Assembly (NCBI RefSeq): GCF_007997155.1
Contig: NZ_VORT01000002.1
Coordinates: 186,001-250,000, forward strand
DNA length: 64,000 bases
Source: Aequorivita antarctica
GTDB lineage: Bacteria; Bacteroidota; Bacteroidia; Flavobacteriales; Flavobacteriaceae
Direction: 5' to 3'
Part shown: one piece after another, positions 1 through 7,968 of the stretch
How positions within the stretch are numbered: position 1 is the first letter of the stretch
Layout of the letters: each line of letters starts with the position of its first letter
Notes under the pieces: model-generated
The model's input: only the letters and a program-made list of their open reading frames with translations
Database searches by the model: none
What the model was told of the DNA's origin: nothing
Program-made: the position numbers and the translations under genes

Positions 1-72
1 ATCGAGCTTAACATTTCTTCGAAAAACTCCTTGGGCACGCGAAAAAGTGGAGCAACTTTATTTAAAAACTAA
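1..72 (+). CDS. C-terminal end of a gene cut by the window start (uncertain)
   Basis: Frame 1 is open from the first base to a TAA at 70-72, giving 23 residues that are rich in Ser, Lys and Thr. It may be the tail of a gene that starts before the window. No family can be recognised from so short a piece, and chance openness is possible. It precedes the promoter-like region of the helicase. Confidence 0.25.
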   Translation: MELNISSKNSLGTRKSGATLFKN

Positions 73-145
73 GTCAAAATAAAATATCAGAAAATTCGTT
101 CGTAATAAATTCGCTATTTCTTCGTCCAAAACCTACAAAAGGACG

Positions 146-153
146 TAGTTTTG
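146..153 (+). promoter_or_regulatory. -7 promoter box TAGTTTTG before the helicase
   Basis: TAGTTTTG matches the Bacteroidota -7 consensus TAnnTTTG. It overlaps the TTG at 151, which is therefore unlikely to be the start codon. Transcription would begin shortly before the ATG at 178. No clear -33 TTG is visible. Confidence 0.5.
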
Positions 154-177
154 CAAACCTTCACAAATGGGGACTTT

Positions 178-1731
178 ATGACCGAGGCCAAAGACGCAAT
201 TCACGAAAAAAAGACTGACAAAGAGCTATATAGTTATCAAAAAGGGGCTATTGACAGGATATTTGAAAAATTTGAAACTGCGCCCGACGACTATCATTTG
301 CTTTATCAACTTCCAACTGGGGGCGGAAAAACGGTTATTTTTTCTGAAATAGTACGCCAATATTTAAAGAACCATAACAAAAAAGTGCTTGTAATGACCC
401 ACCGCGTGGAGCTTTGCAAGCAGACTTCAGATATGTTGACCAGCTTTGGAGTTGTGAACAAAGTGGTGAACAGCACAGCAAACCTCGATGACCAGGAAAA
501 ATACAGTTGTTTTGTAGCAATGGTGGAAACTTTAAACAACCGACTAAACGATGATAAGCTGGATATTTCGGACGTTGGTTTGGTAATAATTGATGAAGCA
601 CATTACAACTCGTTCACTAAGCTTTTTAAATTTTTCGAAAAATCATTTATCCTTGGTGTAACTGCAACGCCGCTAAGTTCCAACAGAGGACTTCCTATGA
701 AGGACAATTACCAGGAATTGATAGTTGGAGAAAGCATTCAGTCATTAATTGACAATGAATTTTTGGCAGAAGTTGAGGTTTTTCAATACAATATGGGACT
801 GACTTCCTTGGAAATTGGTTCCAATGGTGATTATACCGTAAAGTCTTCCGATGATCTTTATTCCGCGGTGGGAATGTTGGATCAATTATACCAAGCCTAT
901 TTAAACCATTCCAAAGGAAAAAAGACATTGATTTTCAACAATGGAATAAATACTTCCATACAAGTTTATTATCATTTGAAAGCGGAAGGTTTGCCTATTA
1001 TGCATTTGGACAATACCGCCACCAAAAAACAACGGAAACAGATTTTGAAATGGTTCCGAGACACTCCAGATGCAATTTTGACATCAGTGAGTATTTTAAC
1101 CACTGGCTTTGATGAACCGACTATTGATACCATCATTCTGAATAGGGCAACACGGTCCTTAACGCTCTATTTCCAAATGATTGGCCGTGGGTCGCGTATT
1201 TTGAACAACAAGTCAAAATTCTCAATGATTGATTTGGGAAATAACTATCAGCGTTTTGGTCCTTGGGAAGCACCTTTGGATTGGCATGCTATTTTCCGCT
1301 CGCCCGATTACTATATGGATCGCCTGTTGAGCGATGATGAATTGGAGAGCCATTTTAGATATGAAATGCCTGAAGAACTCAGAGCAGAATTTGCAAAGAG
1401 TAATGAAGTTTATTTCGATATAAAGGGCACTTATCAGGATGCAACTTTTAGAGGTGAATCCTCCAAAGTAGTGTTGGAAAGATCCATTGAACAACATGCT
1501 TACATCTGTATTGAAAACAGTGAAGATGTTTACGATGCATTGGGCTTAGCAAAAATGCTTGGAGATGACATTGACTACCGCATCGAAAGATACTCGCAAT
1601 GCATTAGCAAAAGCACACATAATTTTATAAGTTGGCTAAAAGATGATTATCGCCTAAAACTGAGAAGTTATCTACGTGAAAATTTCGATACTGTTTTTGA
1701 AGAAATCCACGGCCATCCACCTGAAGAATAG
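178..1731 (+). CDS. DEAD/DEAH-box superfamily 2 helicase
   Basis: This is a 517-residue SF2 helicase of the ResIII/UvrB-like type. Counting from an upstream TTG at 151 (nine residues longer), the visible motifs are Walker A PTGGGKT at 55-61, the DEAH box at 148-151, TATP (motif III) at 171-174 and QMIGRGSR (motif VI) at 342-349. It therefore has both RecA-like domains and the ATP-binding and arginine-finger residues. The C-terminal 150 residues are a family-specific extension that I do not recognise. I chose ATG 178 because a -7 promoter box covers the TTG. It is a single gene closed by a terminator hairpin. The nucleic-acid substrate cannot be told from sequence; a role in DNA or RNA unwinding is inferred from the family. 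Confidence 0.85.
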   Translation: MTEAKDAIHEKKTDKELYSYQKGAIDRIFEKFETAPDDYHLLYQLPTGGGKTVIFSEIVRQYLKNHNKKVLVMTHRVELCKQTSDMLTSFGVVNKVVNSTANLDDQEKYSCFVAMVETLNNRLNDDKLDISDVGLVIIDEAHYNSFTKLFKFFEKSFILGVTATPLSSNRGLPMKDNYQELIVGESIQSLIDNEFLAEVEVFQYNMGLTSLEIGSNGDYTVKSSDDLYSAVGMLDQLYQAYLNHSKGKKTLIFNNGINTSIQVYYHLKAEGLPIMHLDNTATKKQRKQILKWFRDTPDAILTSVSILTTGFDEPTIDTIILNRATRSLTLYFQMIGRGSRILNNKSKFSMIDLGNNYQRFGPWEAPLDWHAIFRSPDYYMDRLLSDDELESHFRYEMPEELRAEFAKSNEVYFDIKGTYQDATFRGESSKVVLERSIEQHAYICIENSEDVYDALGLAKMLGDDIDYRIERYSQCISKSTHNFISWLKDDYRLKLRSYLRENFDTVFEEIHGHPPEE

Positions 1732-1794
1732 ACTTCCTAAATGCAAAGTGATAGTTATTCAAACATAATCACCTTTTTTTTCCATAATTTACAG

Positions 1795-1824
1795 TTACAA
1801 CGATTTTCTCGTTGTAATTTTATA
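1795..1824. terminator. Intrinsic terminator after the helicase
   Basis: A perfect 9-bp stem (1795-1803 with 1809-1817) and a 5-nt loop is followed by a T-rich tract. A T-rich run on the other side makes it usable in both directions. Confidence 0.65.
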
Positions 1825-1851
1825 TATTTATAACTGAAAATGAATTTATAA

Positions 1852-1889
1852 TAAAATGACTTACAGAGAGTAAGAGCATTTTATTTTTG
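1852..1889. terminator. Second hairpin, possible terminator
   Basis: An imperfect stem pairs 1852-1864 with 1870-1883, with a 5-nt loop and one bulge, and is followed by TTTTT. It lies between the helicase and the peptidoglycan-binding gene and would isolate the downstream conflict-type block from read-through. Confidence 0.4.
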
Positions 1890-2010
1890 AAGATGCATTT
1901 TTCTTTCCTCAAAATATTATCCCCAAGATTAGTATAGACTTAATGGCTTTTAATAAAAACTGATTCAATTCAAGTTCAGTTTCTATATATATTAATTAAA
2001 AACTAATTTC

Positions 2011-3249
2011 ATGAGCACTCTATTTCTTGGCAGCTGCGATCTTGGCAAAATTCCATTAGATCGCAAAAAGTATCTTTCTCCATACCACAAAGATGGTCTT
2101 ACAGCTTCGGCTGTTTCCTTTAGGGATGACGACAGGACCACTTGGCGTTCCTTTAGGCAGGAAAATGGAACTGAAGTGGCACAACTTCAACAATTTCTTT
2201 ATAAAGCAGGATTTATGCCCAGAGGAGTTGTTGATGGGGTTTTTGACTATGTAACCCAATCGGCTGCACGATTGTTTCAGGAATACGTTCGCACAATGGA
2301 TCCCGAAGGAGATAAAACTATGGTTCCTGACGGCATAGTTGGCAATGTAACGATGCAACACGTTCAAAGATGGAAAAACCAAGGAAAAGTAGCAGATTGG
2401 GGTAAATCATCTACAGCAAATCCAACAAAAGAATACAGTGATTGGATAAAGCTTCTCAATGAAGCCAAAGCGCATTACAAGTCCAATCCTGGGCCTATAA
2501 TGCAGGCTGTGAATGCACTTCCCAAAACATATTCAACCATCAAAGTAAACGATTGGAATTTTTCAACGGATAACATTCATTTAATTGGGATTCGCCGTAA
2601 ACAAGATACTGCAGCCGCCGTTCAGCGCGCCAACGACGACTTTTTTGTATTGCTTGTAAACGGAATGGTTTTCAAGTTTTGGGGCTCCACTGACCCAAGT
2701 AAAAACATGGTAAAAAACAACATCCCTCCATCGCTAGTGGAAGGACAGCACAAATATAGGTTTGGCTGGCACAAGATATCTGAAGAGCAGAAAATATATC
2801 GTGCATTAAAACCTTATGATTCGAACGGAGTAATAATTTTGCGGGATTTAGACAGAGACAATGCACTTACGGCTCATGATCTTACCGTTAAAGGCAATAA
2901 CAGCTTAGAGGTAAACAACAGCATCAATATTCATTGGTCGGGAATGGGGACTTCCAATTGGTCTGCTGGCTGCCAAGTAATTGCTGGAAAAAATTATATC
3001 AATAATAAAAACGAGTTAGTGGATTGTTCAAAATTTGCCTCTTCGGCTTACAGTGAACTCAATACCTCAGCACAAAAAACAAAAGGCGCCTATAATGTTT
3101 TGGCAGACCTGATTGTTTGTTATTCCAAGCCTGGTGTTGATTACGTTTTATACACTTTGGGTCGGGAAGAATCACTTAATCTCGACGCCAATTTCGGTTC
3201 AAATTATGCAACTGACGCCTTGAAGAAGATGAATCCCAGCGCGGTATAA
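2011..3249 (+). CDS. Peptidoglycan-binding protein with L,D-transpeptidase-like C-terminus
   Basis: The protein has 412 residues. Residues 54-120 look like a PG_binding_1 domain: a helical repeat with a DGxFDxxT core and a later PDGIVG. The C-terminal half ends in a conserved-looking INIHWSG...NWSAGCQVI segment (His308, Cys321). This recalls the His and SxGC active site of YkuD-type L,D-transpeptidases and the H...GCQ motif of phage-type wall-acting proteins; that assignment is by motif only. No signal peptide or lipobox is visible, so a cytoplasmic or specially exported protein is likely. It stands 119 bp upstream of the TIR gene on the same strand and probably belongs to that block. Its role as wall sensor or wall-damaging effector is inference. 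Confidence 0.6.
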   Translation: MSTLFLGSCDLGKIPLDRKKYLSPYHKDGLTASAVSFRDDDRTTWRSFRQENGTEVAQLQQFLYKAGFMPRGVVDGVFDYVTQSAARLFQEYVRTMDPEGDKTMVPDGIVGNVTMQHVQRWKNQGKVADWGKSSTANPTKEYSDWIKLLNEAKAHYKSNPGPIMQAVNALPKTYSTIKVNDWNFSTDNIHLIGIRRKQDTAAAVQRANDDFFVLLVNGMVFKFWGSTDPSKNMVKNNIPPSLVEGQHKYRFGWHKISEEQKIYRALKPYDSNGVIILRDLDRDNALTAHDLTVKGNNSLEVNNSINIHWSGMGTSNWSAGCQVIAGKNYINNKNELVDCSKFASSAYSELNTSAQKTKGAYNVLADLIVCYSKPGVDYVLYTLGREESLNLDANFGSNYATDALKKMNPSAV

Positions 3250-3285
3250 AAGCCTCCGTAAATTAGAAACTAGGTTAAGTAATTT

Positions 3286-3305
3286 ACTATATGTAAACAT
3301 ATAGT
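3286..3305. other. Hairpin between the wall-binding gene and the TIR gene
   Basis: A perfect 8-bp inverted repeat (3286-3293 with 3298-3305) has a TAAA loop. No T-run follows, so it is not a clear terminator. It could be an operator or an RNA processing site. Confidence 0.35.
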
Positions 3306-3368
3306 ATTCGTTAATTTTCAGTCATTTATTACTATATTGAAAATTATTTAGATTAAAAATAAAATCAG

Positions 3369-4886
3369 ATGGCGTTAATTCCAGGATATGAATACGATAT
3401 TTTCATTAGTTATGCACACGTAGATAATTTAGCTTTCCCAGGCCAGCTTGAGGGGTGGATAAAACAGTTTTACCAAAACCTTAATGTAATGCTCGCCAAA
3501 CGGTTTGGCAGAATGGATATGGTAAAAATATGGTGGGATAGTAAAAAACTGGACGGCAGCGTTCTTTTTGATGATTCTATTGAAGAAGGTATCAAGAAAT
3601 CTGCAATTATGATCTGCCTTAATTCCCCGGGGTATATTCAGTCTCCATATTGCAAGCAGGAATTGGATATATTCTATAAAAAATCACAATCTGAAAAAGC
3701 AGGGTTAAAAATAGCTAACCGTTCTCGCATTATCAATGTTCTTCTTAATAATATTCCGTTTTCACAATGGCCCGAAGAATTGGCTGGCACCAGTGGTTTT
3801 CCTTTTCACAATTCAAAAGAAAGCGAGGATTTTGGGAATACCCTAGAAATTATTTCGCCGGAGTTCATGATTGAAATGCAAAAATTAAAGGAAGCTCTTT
3901 GGAATATACTCACAGATTTTCAAAAAAATAGTAATGATGCTTTTGAGCCCGAGAAAATAGTTTCCGCAGATGGAAGTGATGTTTTCAAAGTATACCTCGC
4001 TGATGTTGTTGACACCTTGCGCACACCACGCAAGCGTATTGTCGCTGAACTTGAAAAAGAAGGGTGCCAAATTCTTGATGGAATTCCACCACCCTATGAA
4101 GAAGCCGCCCACGAAAAAACCACTAAAGACGCTATAGCGAAGTCTGATCTTGCGGTTCATTTGCTGGATCAATATCCAGGCCGTGAAATAGATGGTCTAT
4201 CAGATATTTGGTATCCGCAGAAACAGGCTGAGATTTGCTTGAATACTGATAAATCCCAAATGATTTGGGTGCCACAAGACTTGAATTCTGATGAAATAGA
4301 GGAAGAAAACTATAAAACCTTTTTGAATGAGGTTGAGGCTGGAAAAGTATCCAAAAAAGGATATGAGTTTATCCGAAGTTCAAAATGTACTATTGCAAAG
4401 GAAATAATTGATTTTGCAGAACAACTTAAAATAAAAAAGGCACAAGAAAAACACGATATAAAGACTCTTTCCGTTTTGCTGGACACACATTTAAATGACC
4501 AAATGTATGCCCTAAACCTAAGCAAAACTTTACTTGAAAATCAAATACAACCATTTATAAATCCACAAGAAGACGATCCCCGAAAAAACATCAACATGCT
4601 GGGAGACAGAATGTCACAAGTGAGAAAGTTGATATTTCTTTATGGCAATGTTTCCAAGGAATGGATGACGGAACGAATGAGTGCAGCTTTACAATTGGTA
4701 ATAACGAACAATTATCCCATAGATGATTTCTTTGTGTATATGGCTCCTCCACACAAAGAGGCAACCGATATTGTACTTAAACAAAGATTTCTGAAAATAA
4801 ATATTGTGGACAGCAGTAATAGCAAAATTATGGAGGGTGATGTAATTCAAAAGTTTTTAACCTCTCTAAAAGCTGGAGCGGCATGA
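3369..4886 (+). CDS. Protein with three TIR-like domains
   Basis: The protein has 505 residues. Domain 1 (about 1-175) is a TIR domain: YDIFISYAHVD at 9-19, and SPYCKQE ending in Glu98, the position of the catalytic glutamate in NAD-cleaving TIR enzymes. Domain 2 (about 205-350) starts KVYLADVVDTLRTPRKRI, a pattern like DUF4062 or degenerate TIR folds. Domain 3 (about 365-500) has the TIR-like core RKLIFLYGNVSKEW but no FISY motif or catalytic Glu. There is no signal peptide and no membrane segment. Its stop overlaps the start of the STAND ATPase by ATGA, so the two are translationally coupled. The family precedent is NAD+ hydrolysis or TIR-TIR signalling in defence. NADase activity is inferred only from Glu98 and its setting. 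Confidence 0.8.
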   Translation: MALIPGYEYDIFISYAHVDNLAFPGQLEGWIKQFYQNLNVMLAKRFGRMDMVKIWWDSKKLDGSVLFDDSIEEGIKKSAIMICLNSPGYIQSPYCKQELDIFYKKSQSEKAGLKIANRSRIINVLLNNIPFSQWPEELAGTSGFPFHNSKESEDFGNTLEIISPEFMIEMQKLKEALWNILTDFQKNSNDAFEPEKIVSADGSDVFKVYLADVVDTLRTPRKRIVAELEKEGCQILDGIPPPYEEAAHEKTTKDAIAKSDLAVHLLDQYPGREIDGLSDIWYPQKQAEICLNTDKSQMIWVPQDLNSDEIEEENYKTFLNEVEAGKVSKKGYEFIRSSKCTIAKEIIDFAEQLKIKKAQEKHDIKTLSVLLDTHLNDQMYALNLSKTLLENQIQPFINPQEDDPRKNINMLGDRMSQVRKLIFLYGNVSKEWMTERMSAALQLVITNNYPIDDFFVYMAPPHKEATDIVLKQRFLKINIVDSSNSKIMEGDVIQKFLTSLKAGAA

Positions 4887-7732
4887 AGACAGATAATCCC
4901 AATCCTTATGTAGGGCTTAGACCCTTCGATATTGATGAAGGTCTTTTGTTTTTTGGAAGAGCCCAACAAACCTTGGAGCTATTGCAACAACTTCACTTGC
5001 ACCATTTTGTAGCTGTAGTGGGCAGTTCCGGAAGTGGAAAATCATCGCTTTTGCGGGCTGGGCTTATTCCATTGTTGAAAGCAGGATACTTAGTTCAGAA
5101 TAGTGACCATTGGCTTGTGGCTATTATGAAGCCAGGACAAAACCCATTATATAACCTTTCTGAATCCTTGTTGTTACAAATAAACGCAAATGTTGACGAG
5201 CAAGAGGTTGAAGCTCTGGTGCAGGAAGTAAAGGAAAAAGGGGTAACGGCCATCTTGGAGTTGATTGAGCCCATTAAAAAAGAAAAGAATATTAATTTCT
5301 TTTTATTAGTAGATCAATTTGAAGAACTTTTCAGATTTGTTATGGATCAAAATAACAATGAAAGAAAAGATGAAGCCATTGATTTTGTGAACATTATGTT
5401 GGAGCTTTCACAACAAACTATAACAGCGTTCTATGTTATAATTACAATGCGATCCGACTTTATTGGCGATTGTACACAATTCTTTGGTCTTCCTGAGGCT
5501 ATGAATAAGAGTCAATATTTAGTACCACGTTTAAACCGTACCCAACTTAAAACAGTAATAGAAGGGCCTGCAAAACTCTACGGAGGTACGGTTAACCAAT
5601 CGCTAACATCAATACTTCTCAACGATTTAGGAAAAATAAAGGATGAATTACCCTTATTGCAACATGCTTTAATGCGCATGTGGGATTACAAAACGAGCAA
5701 TAGTAAAAGTGACGAATTGAGCCTTGAAGATTACGAAAGTATTGGCGGTATTGAAAATGCGCTCTCCAATCATGCAGACGAGGCTCTTGCAGGAATGGAT
5801 GATAAAGAAAGACATCTCACAAAAAAAATATTTCAGGCCCTTACAATTATTGATGAAAACGGACGTAAAACAAGACGCCCAGTCCTTTTAAGCCAATTGG
5901 TTTCCATTACAGGCGCAACTGAAAAAGAAGTGCTCCACAGCATTGAACAATTTATTAAGGATAAACGCGCATTTCTGATTATAAGCAAATCTGGAAATGA
6001 CAAAGTAATAGATATTTCACACGAAAGTTTAATACGCCAATGGAAAACCTTGAATGTCTGGGTGGACGAGGAAGCCGAAGCAGCCTATTATTATTTAAAT
6101 CTAGCTGACGCATGGCAACTTCACCAACAACAAAAAAAAGATTTTTTAACAGGAAGTGAATTACAACTTGCGCTAGAATGGCGTGATACATTTAAACCCG
6201 AAGCTCCTTGGGCAAATCGTTATAAAGAAGGATTTACAGAATGTATTGACTACCTAAACCGCAGTGAACAAGAACACAATCGGATTTTAGCTCTTGAAAA
6301 AGATAGAAGGCAAAAAAAACGTACGATGATGGGAGCAATTATGGGGCTCTTAGTTGTAATGTTGATAGGTGCCAGCGTTGGGATTTATTTTTTAGACAAA
6401 AGCAAAATTGACTTAAAGAAAAGAACAGAAGAAAAACTTATTGCCTACGACTCCTTAAACAAGCAACAAAAAATAATAGAAAACGCCCTTATTGAAACCC
6501 GTGCTGCAAAAGACGAAGCCGTGCCTTGGATAATCCGGGCAACTTGGCGAGCAGGGAATGACTATGATCCACCTGCAGCTTATGTTACTGGTATAAGAGG
6601 TATTATTGCTTATGGGGAACCCATCCTCAGTCTGGATAAAATGCAGTTTTTGTCACCCTTCAAAATTTTCAATAGTGGGCCACACGAATCACAATTCAAT
6701 TGGCATTCGGCTGATTTTGGACATTACAATCCAAATTTCGTAAAATGGATTTCGGAATATTTAATTCCTGGGGCAACAGATGAAATTTTTCGTAAAAACA
6801 CCCAGCATATTTATGAACAACACCTGTCATTGTTGGCCCGCGCCTATAGTCTTAGCTACAAAGCGTGGAAATTAGATTCAGTTACAATGGAGCAAGAAAA
6901 AACTTCCTATTTGGAACATCTCAGTCATGGAGACTTTCAAAAAAACTATTTTATGGGAGATGTTTATTCAGCATATTCCTATGCTACGGAATACAAAAAA
7001 CCGGGACTTTTGGCCGCTTATGCACACGTTGCTGCTGGATTTTGGGTACGAAGGGAGATAGATGGAACCGCAGATGAATTTATGATGGCCTTGGAAAAAT
7101 TAATTAAGACCTATGATCGTCCTCTTCATAAAGAATATCAAGAACTTTCAACCCCTTTTTCACGCACGCTTGAAGATGCCTTGATAGGTATATGGAAGCT
7201 TGGCGATTTCAAAAAAGAATATCGAAGGTTTGCCACTTTCAAAAAGAATGGTGATTTATCGATTCGTGATGGAAACGAAATTACACAGCATACATGGAAA
7301 TTTGTTAACCCAAGTACACTTCTCATTGACGGAAAAGAAGTTTCCGTTTCCACTTATGTAGGCACAATAATGATAGAAGGACTGGATGGAACTGGTAAAA
7401 GCACTCGTTTTAATAGAATGTATCCTCAGCAATCACTTTCTGAATATGACAAGGAAATGGGAGAAGTTGATGCATTCAATGCCTTAAAAGTTGTTACGAC
7501 CATTGGGACATTTCAATGCAACTATGAAGGAAAATGGGTTGGCCCAAAGGAGAATGGGCAATCAACAAATTATGAGCAAATGGGGAGATCAAGTATGGGC
7601 ATATATTTATACAATAAAACAGAAGATATCGATGTGTTTTTGAATTTCTACAATAACCAAGTATTGTTTTCAAAAGATAAAGTGCAAGGTAAATACACTG
7701 GAAATATTATGGGAAAAATAAGATATGATTAA
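4883..7732 (+). CDS. nSTAND1-type ATPase with transmembrane segment and non-WD40 C-terminus
   Basis: The protein has 949 residues. It begins with the nSTAND1 signature NPYVGLRPF (7-15) and FFGR (23-26), Walker A GSSGSGKSS (47-55) and Walker B LLVDQFEELF (141-150). A winged-helix-like region follows to about 400 (HESLIRQW at 380-387). One transmembrane helix lies at about 483-504 and a short coiled segment at 508-545. The C-terminal 400 residues are not the WD40 repeats often seen in this family. They contain a helical region (about 545-760) and a lipocalin-like beta region (about 765-850), so the sensor half appears to lie across the membrane. It is translationally coupled to the TIR protein by an ATGA overlap. 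STAND ATPases act as ligand-triggered switches, so it probably senses a signal and activates the TIR partner. Confidence 0.8.
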   Translation: MKTDNPNPYVGLRPFDIDEGLLFFGRAQQTLELLQQLHLHHFVAVVGSSGSGKSSLLRAGLIPLLKAGYLVQNSDHWLVAIMKPGQNPLYNLSESLLLQINANVDEQEVEALVQEVKEKGVTAILELIEPIKKEKNINFFLLVDQFEELFRFVMDQNNNERKDEAIDFVNIMLELSQQTITAFYVIITMRSDFIGDCTQFFGLPEAMNKSQYLVPRLNRTQLKTVIEGPAKLYGGTVNQSLTSILLNDLGKIKDELPLLQHALMRMWDYKTSNSKSDELSLEDYESIGGIENALSNHADEALAGMDDKERHLTKKIFQALTIIDENGRKTRRPVLLSQLVSITGATEKEVLHSIEQFIKDKRAFLIISKSGNDKVIDISHESLIRQWKTLNVWVDEEAEAAYYYLNLADAWQLHQQQKKDFLTGSELQLALEWRDTFKPEAPWANRYKEGFTECIDYLNRSEQEHNRILALEKDRRQKKRTMMGAIMGLLVVMLIGASVGIYFLDKSKIDLKKRTEEKLIAYDSLNKQQKIIENALIETRAAKDEAVPWIIRATWRAGNDYDPPAAYVTGIRGIIAYGEPILSLDKMQFLSPFKIFNSGPHESQFNWHSADFGHYNPNFVKWISEYLIPGATDEIFRKNTQHIYEQHLSLLARAYSLSYKAWKLDSVTMEQEKTSYLEHLSHGDFQKNYFMGDVYSAYSYATEYKKPGLLAAYAHVAAGFWVRREIDGTADEFMMALEKLIKTYDRPLHKEYQELSTPFSRTLEDALIGIWKLGDFKKEYRRFATFKKNGDLSIRDGNEITQHTWKFVNPSTLLIDGKEVSVSTYVGTIMIEGLDGTGKSTRFNRMYPQQSLSEYDKEMGEVDAFNALKVVTTIGTFQCNYEGKWVGPKENGQSTNYEQMGRSSMGIYLYNKTEDIDVFLNFYNNQVLFSKDKVQGKYTGNIMGKIRYD

Positions 7733-7943
7733 TTATCGAAATAATCGGGGGTAAAAGTATCAGAGCTATTATTGCTTCATGACTTTCCATTAGCCGAATC
7801 GCTAATCATCTGGTCAATATTATCATTTTCCAAGAATGCCAGAATACTTTACTATATAGGAAGCCGTGCGGCAGATATAATTATAATATAAAGCCTCGAA
7901 GAATCAATAAGTACATAAATGTGCGTTATTGGGCTTGAAACGC

Positions 7944-7951
7944 TACTTTTG
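7944..7951 (+). promoter_or_regulatory. -7 promoter box TACTTTTG before the DEAD-box gene
   Basis: TACTTTTG is an exact TAnnTTTG match 18 nt before the ATG, giving a very short leader. No convincing -33 TTG is visible at the usual distance. Confidence 0.55.
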
Positions 7952-7968
7952 CAGGAAATAAAAAAAGC

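Noticed and set aside
2056-2382. Antisense ORF of 108 residues opposite the wall-binding gene
   Set aside because: Shadow frame; the plus-strand frame has a PG_binding_1 pattern.
7373-7410. A second P-loop-like GLDGTGKST at residues 833-841 of the STAND protein, like that of thymidylate kinase
   Set aside because: It lies at the end of a lipocalin-like beta region and is not followed by kinase motifs; I take it as a chance match to the GxxxxGKS pattern.
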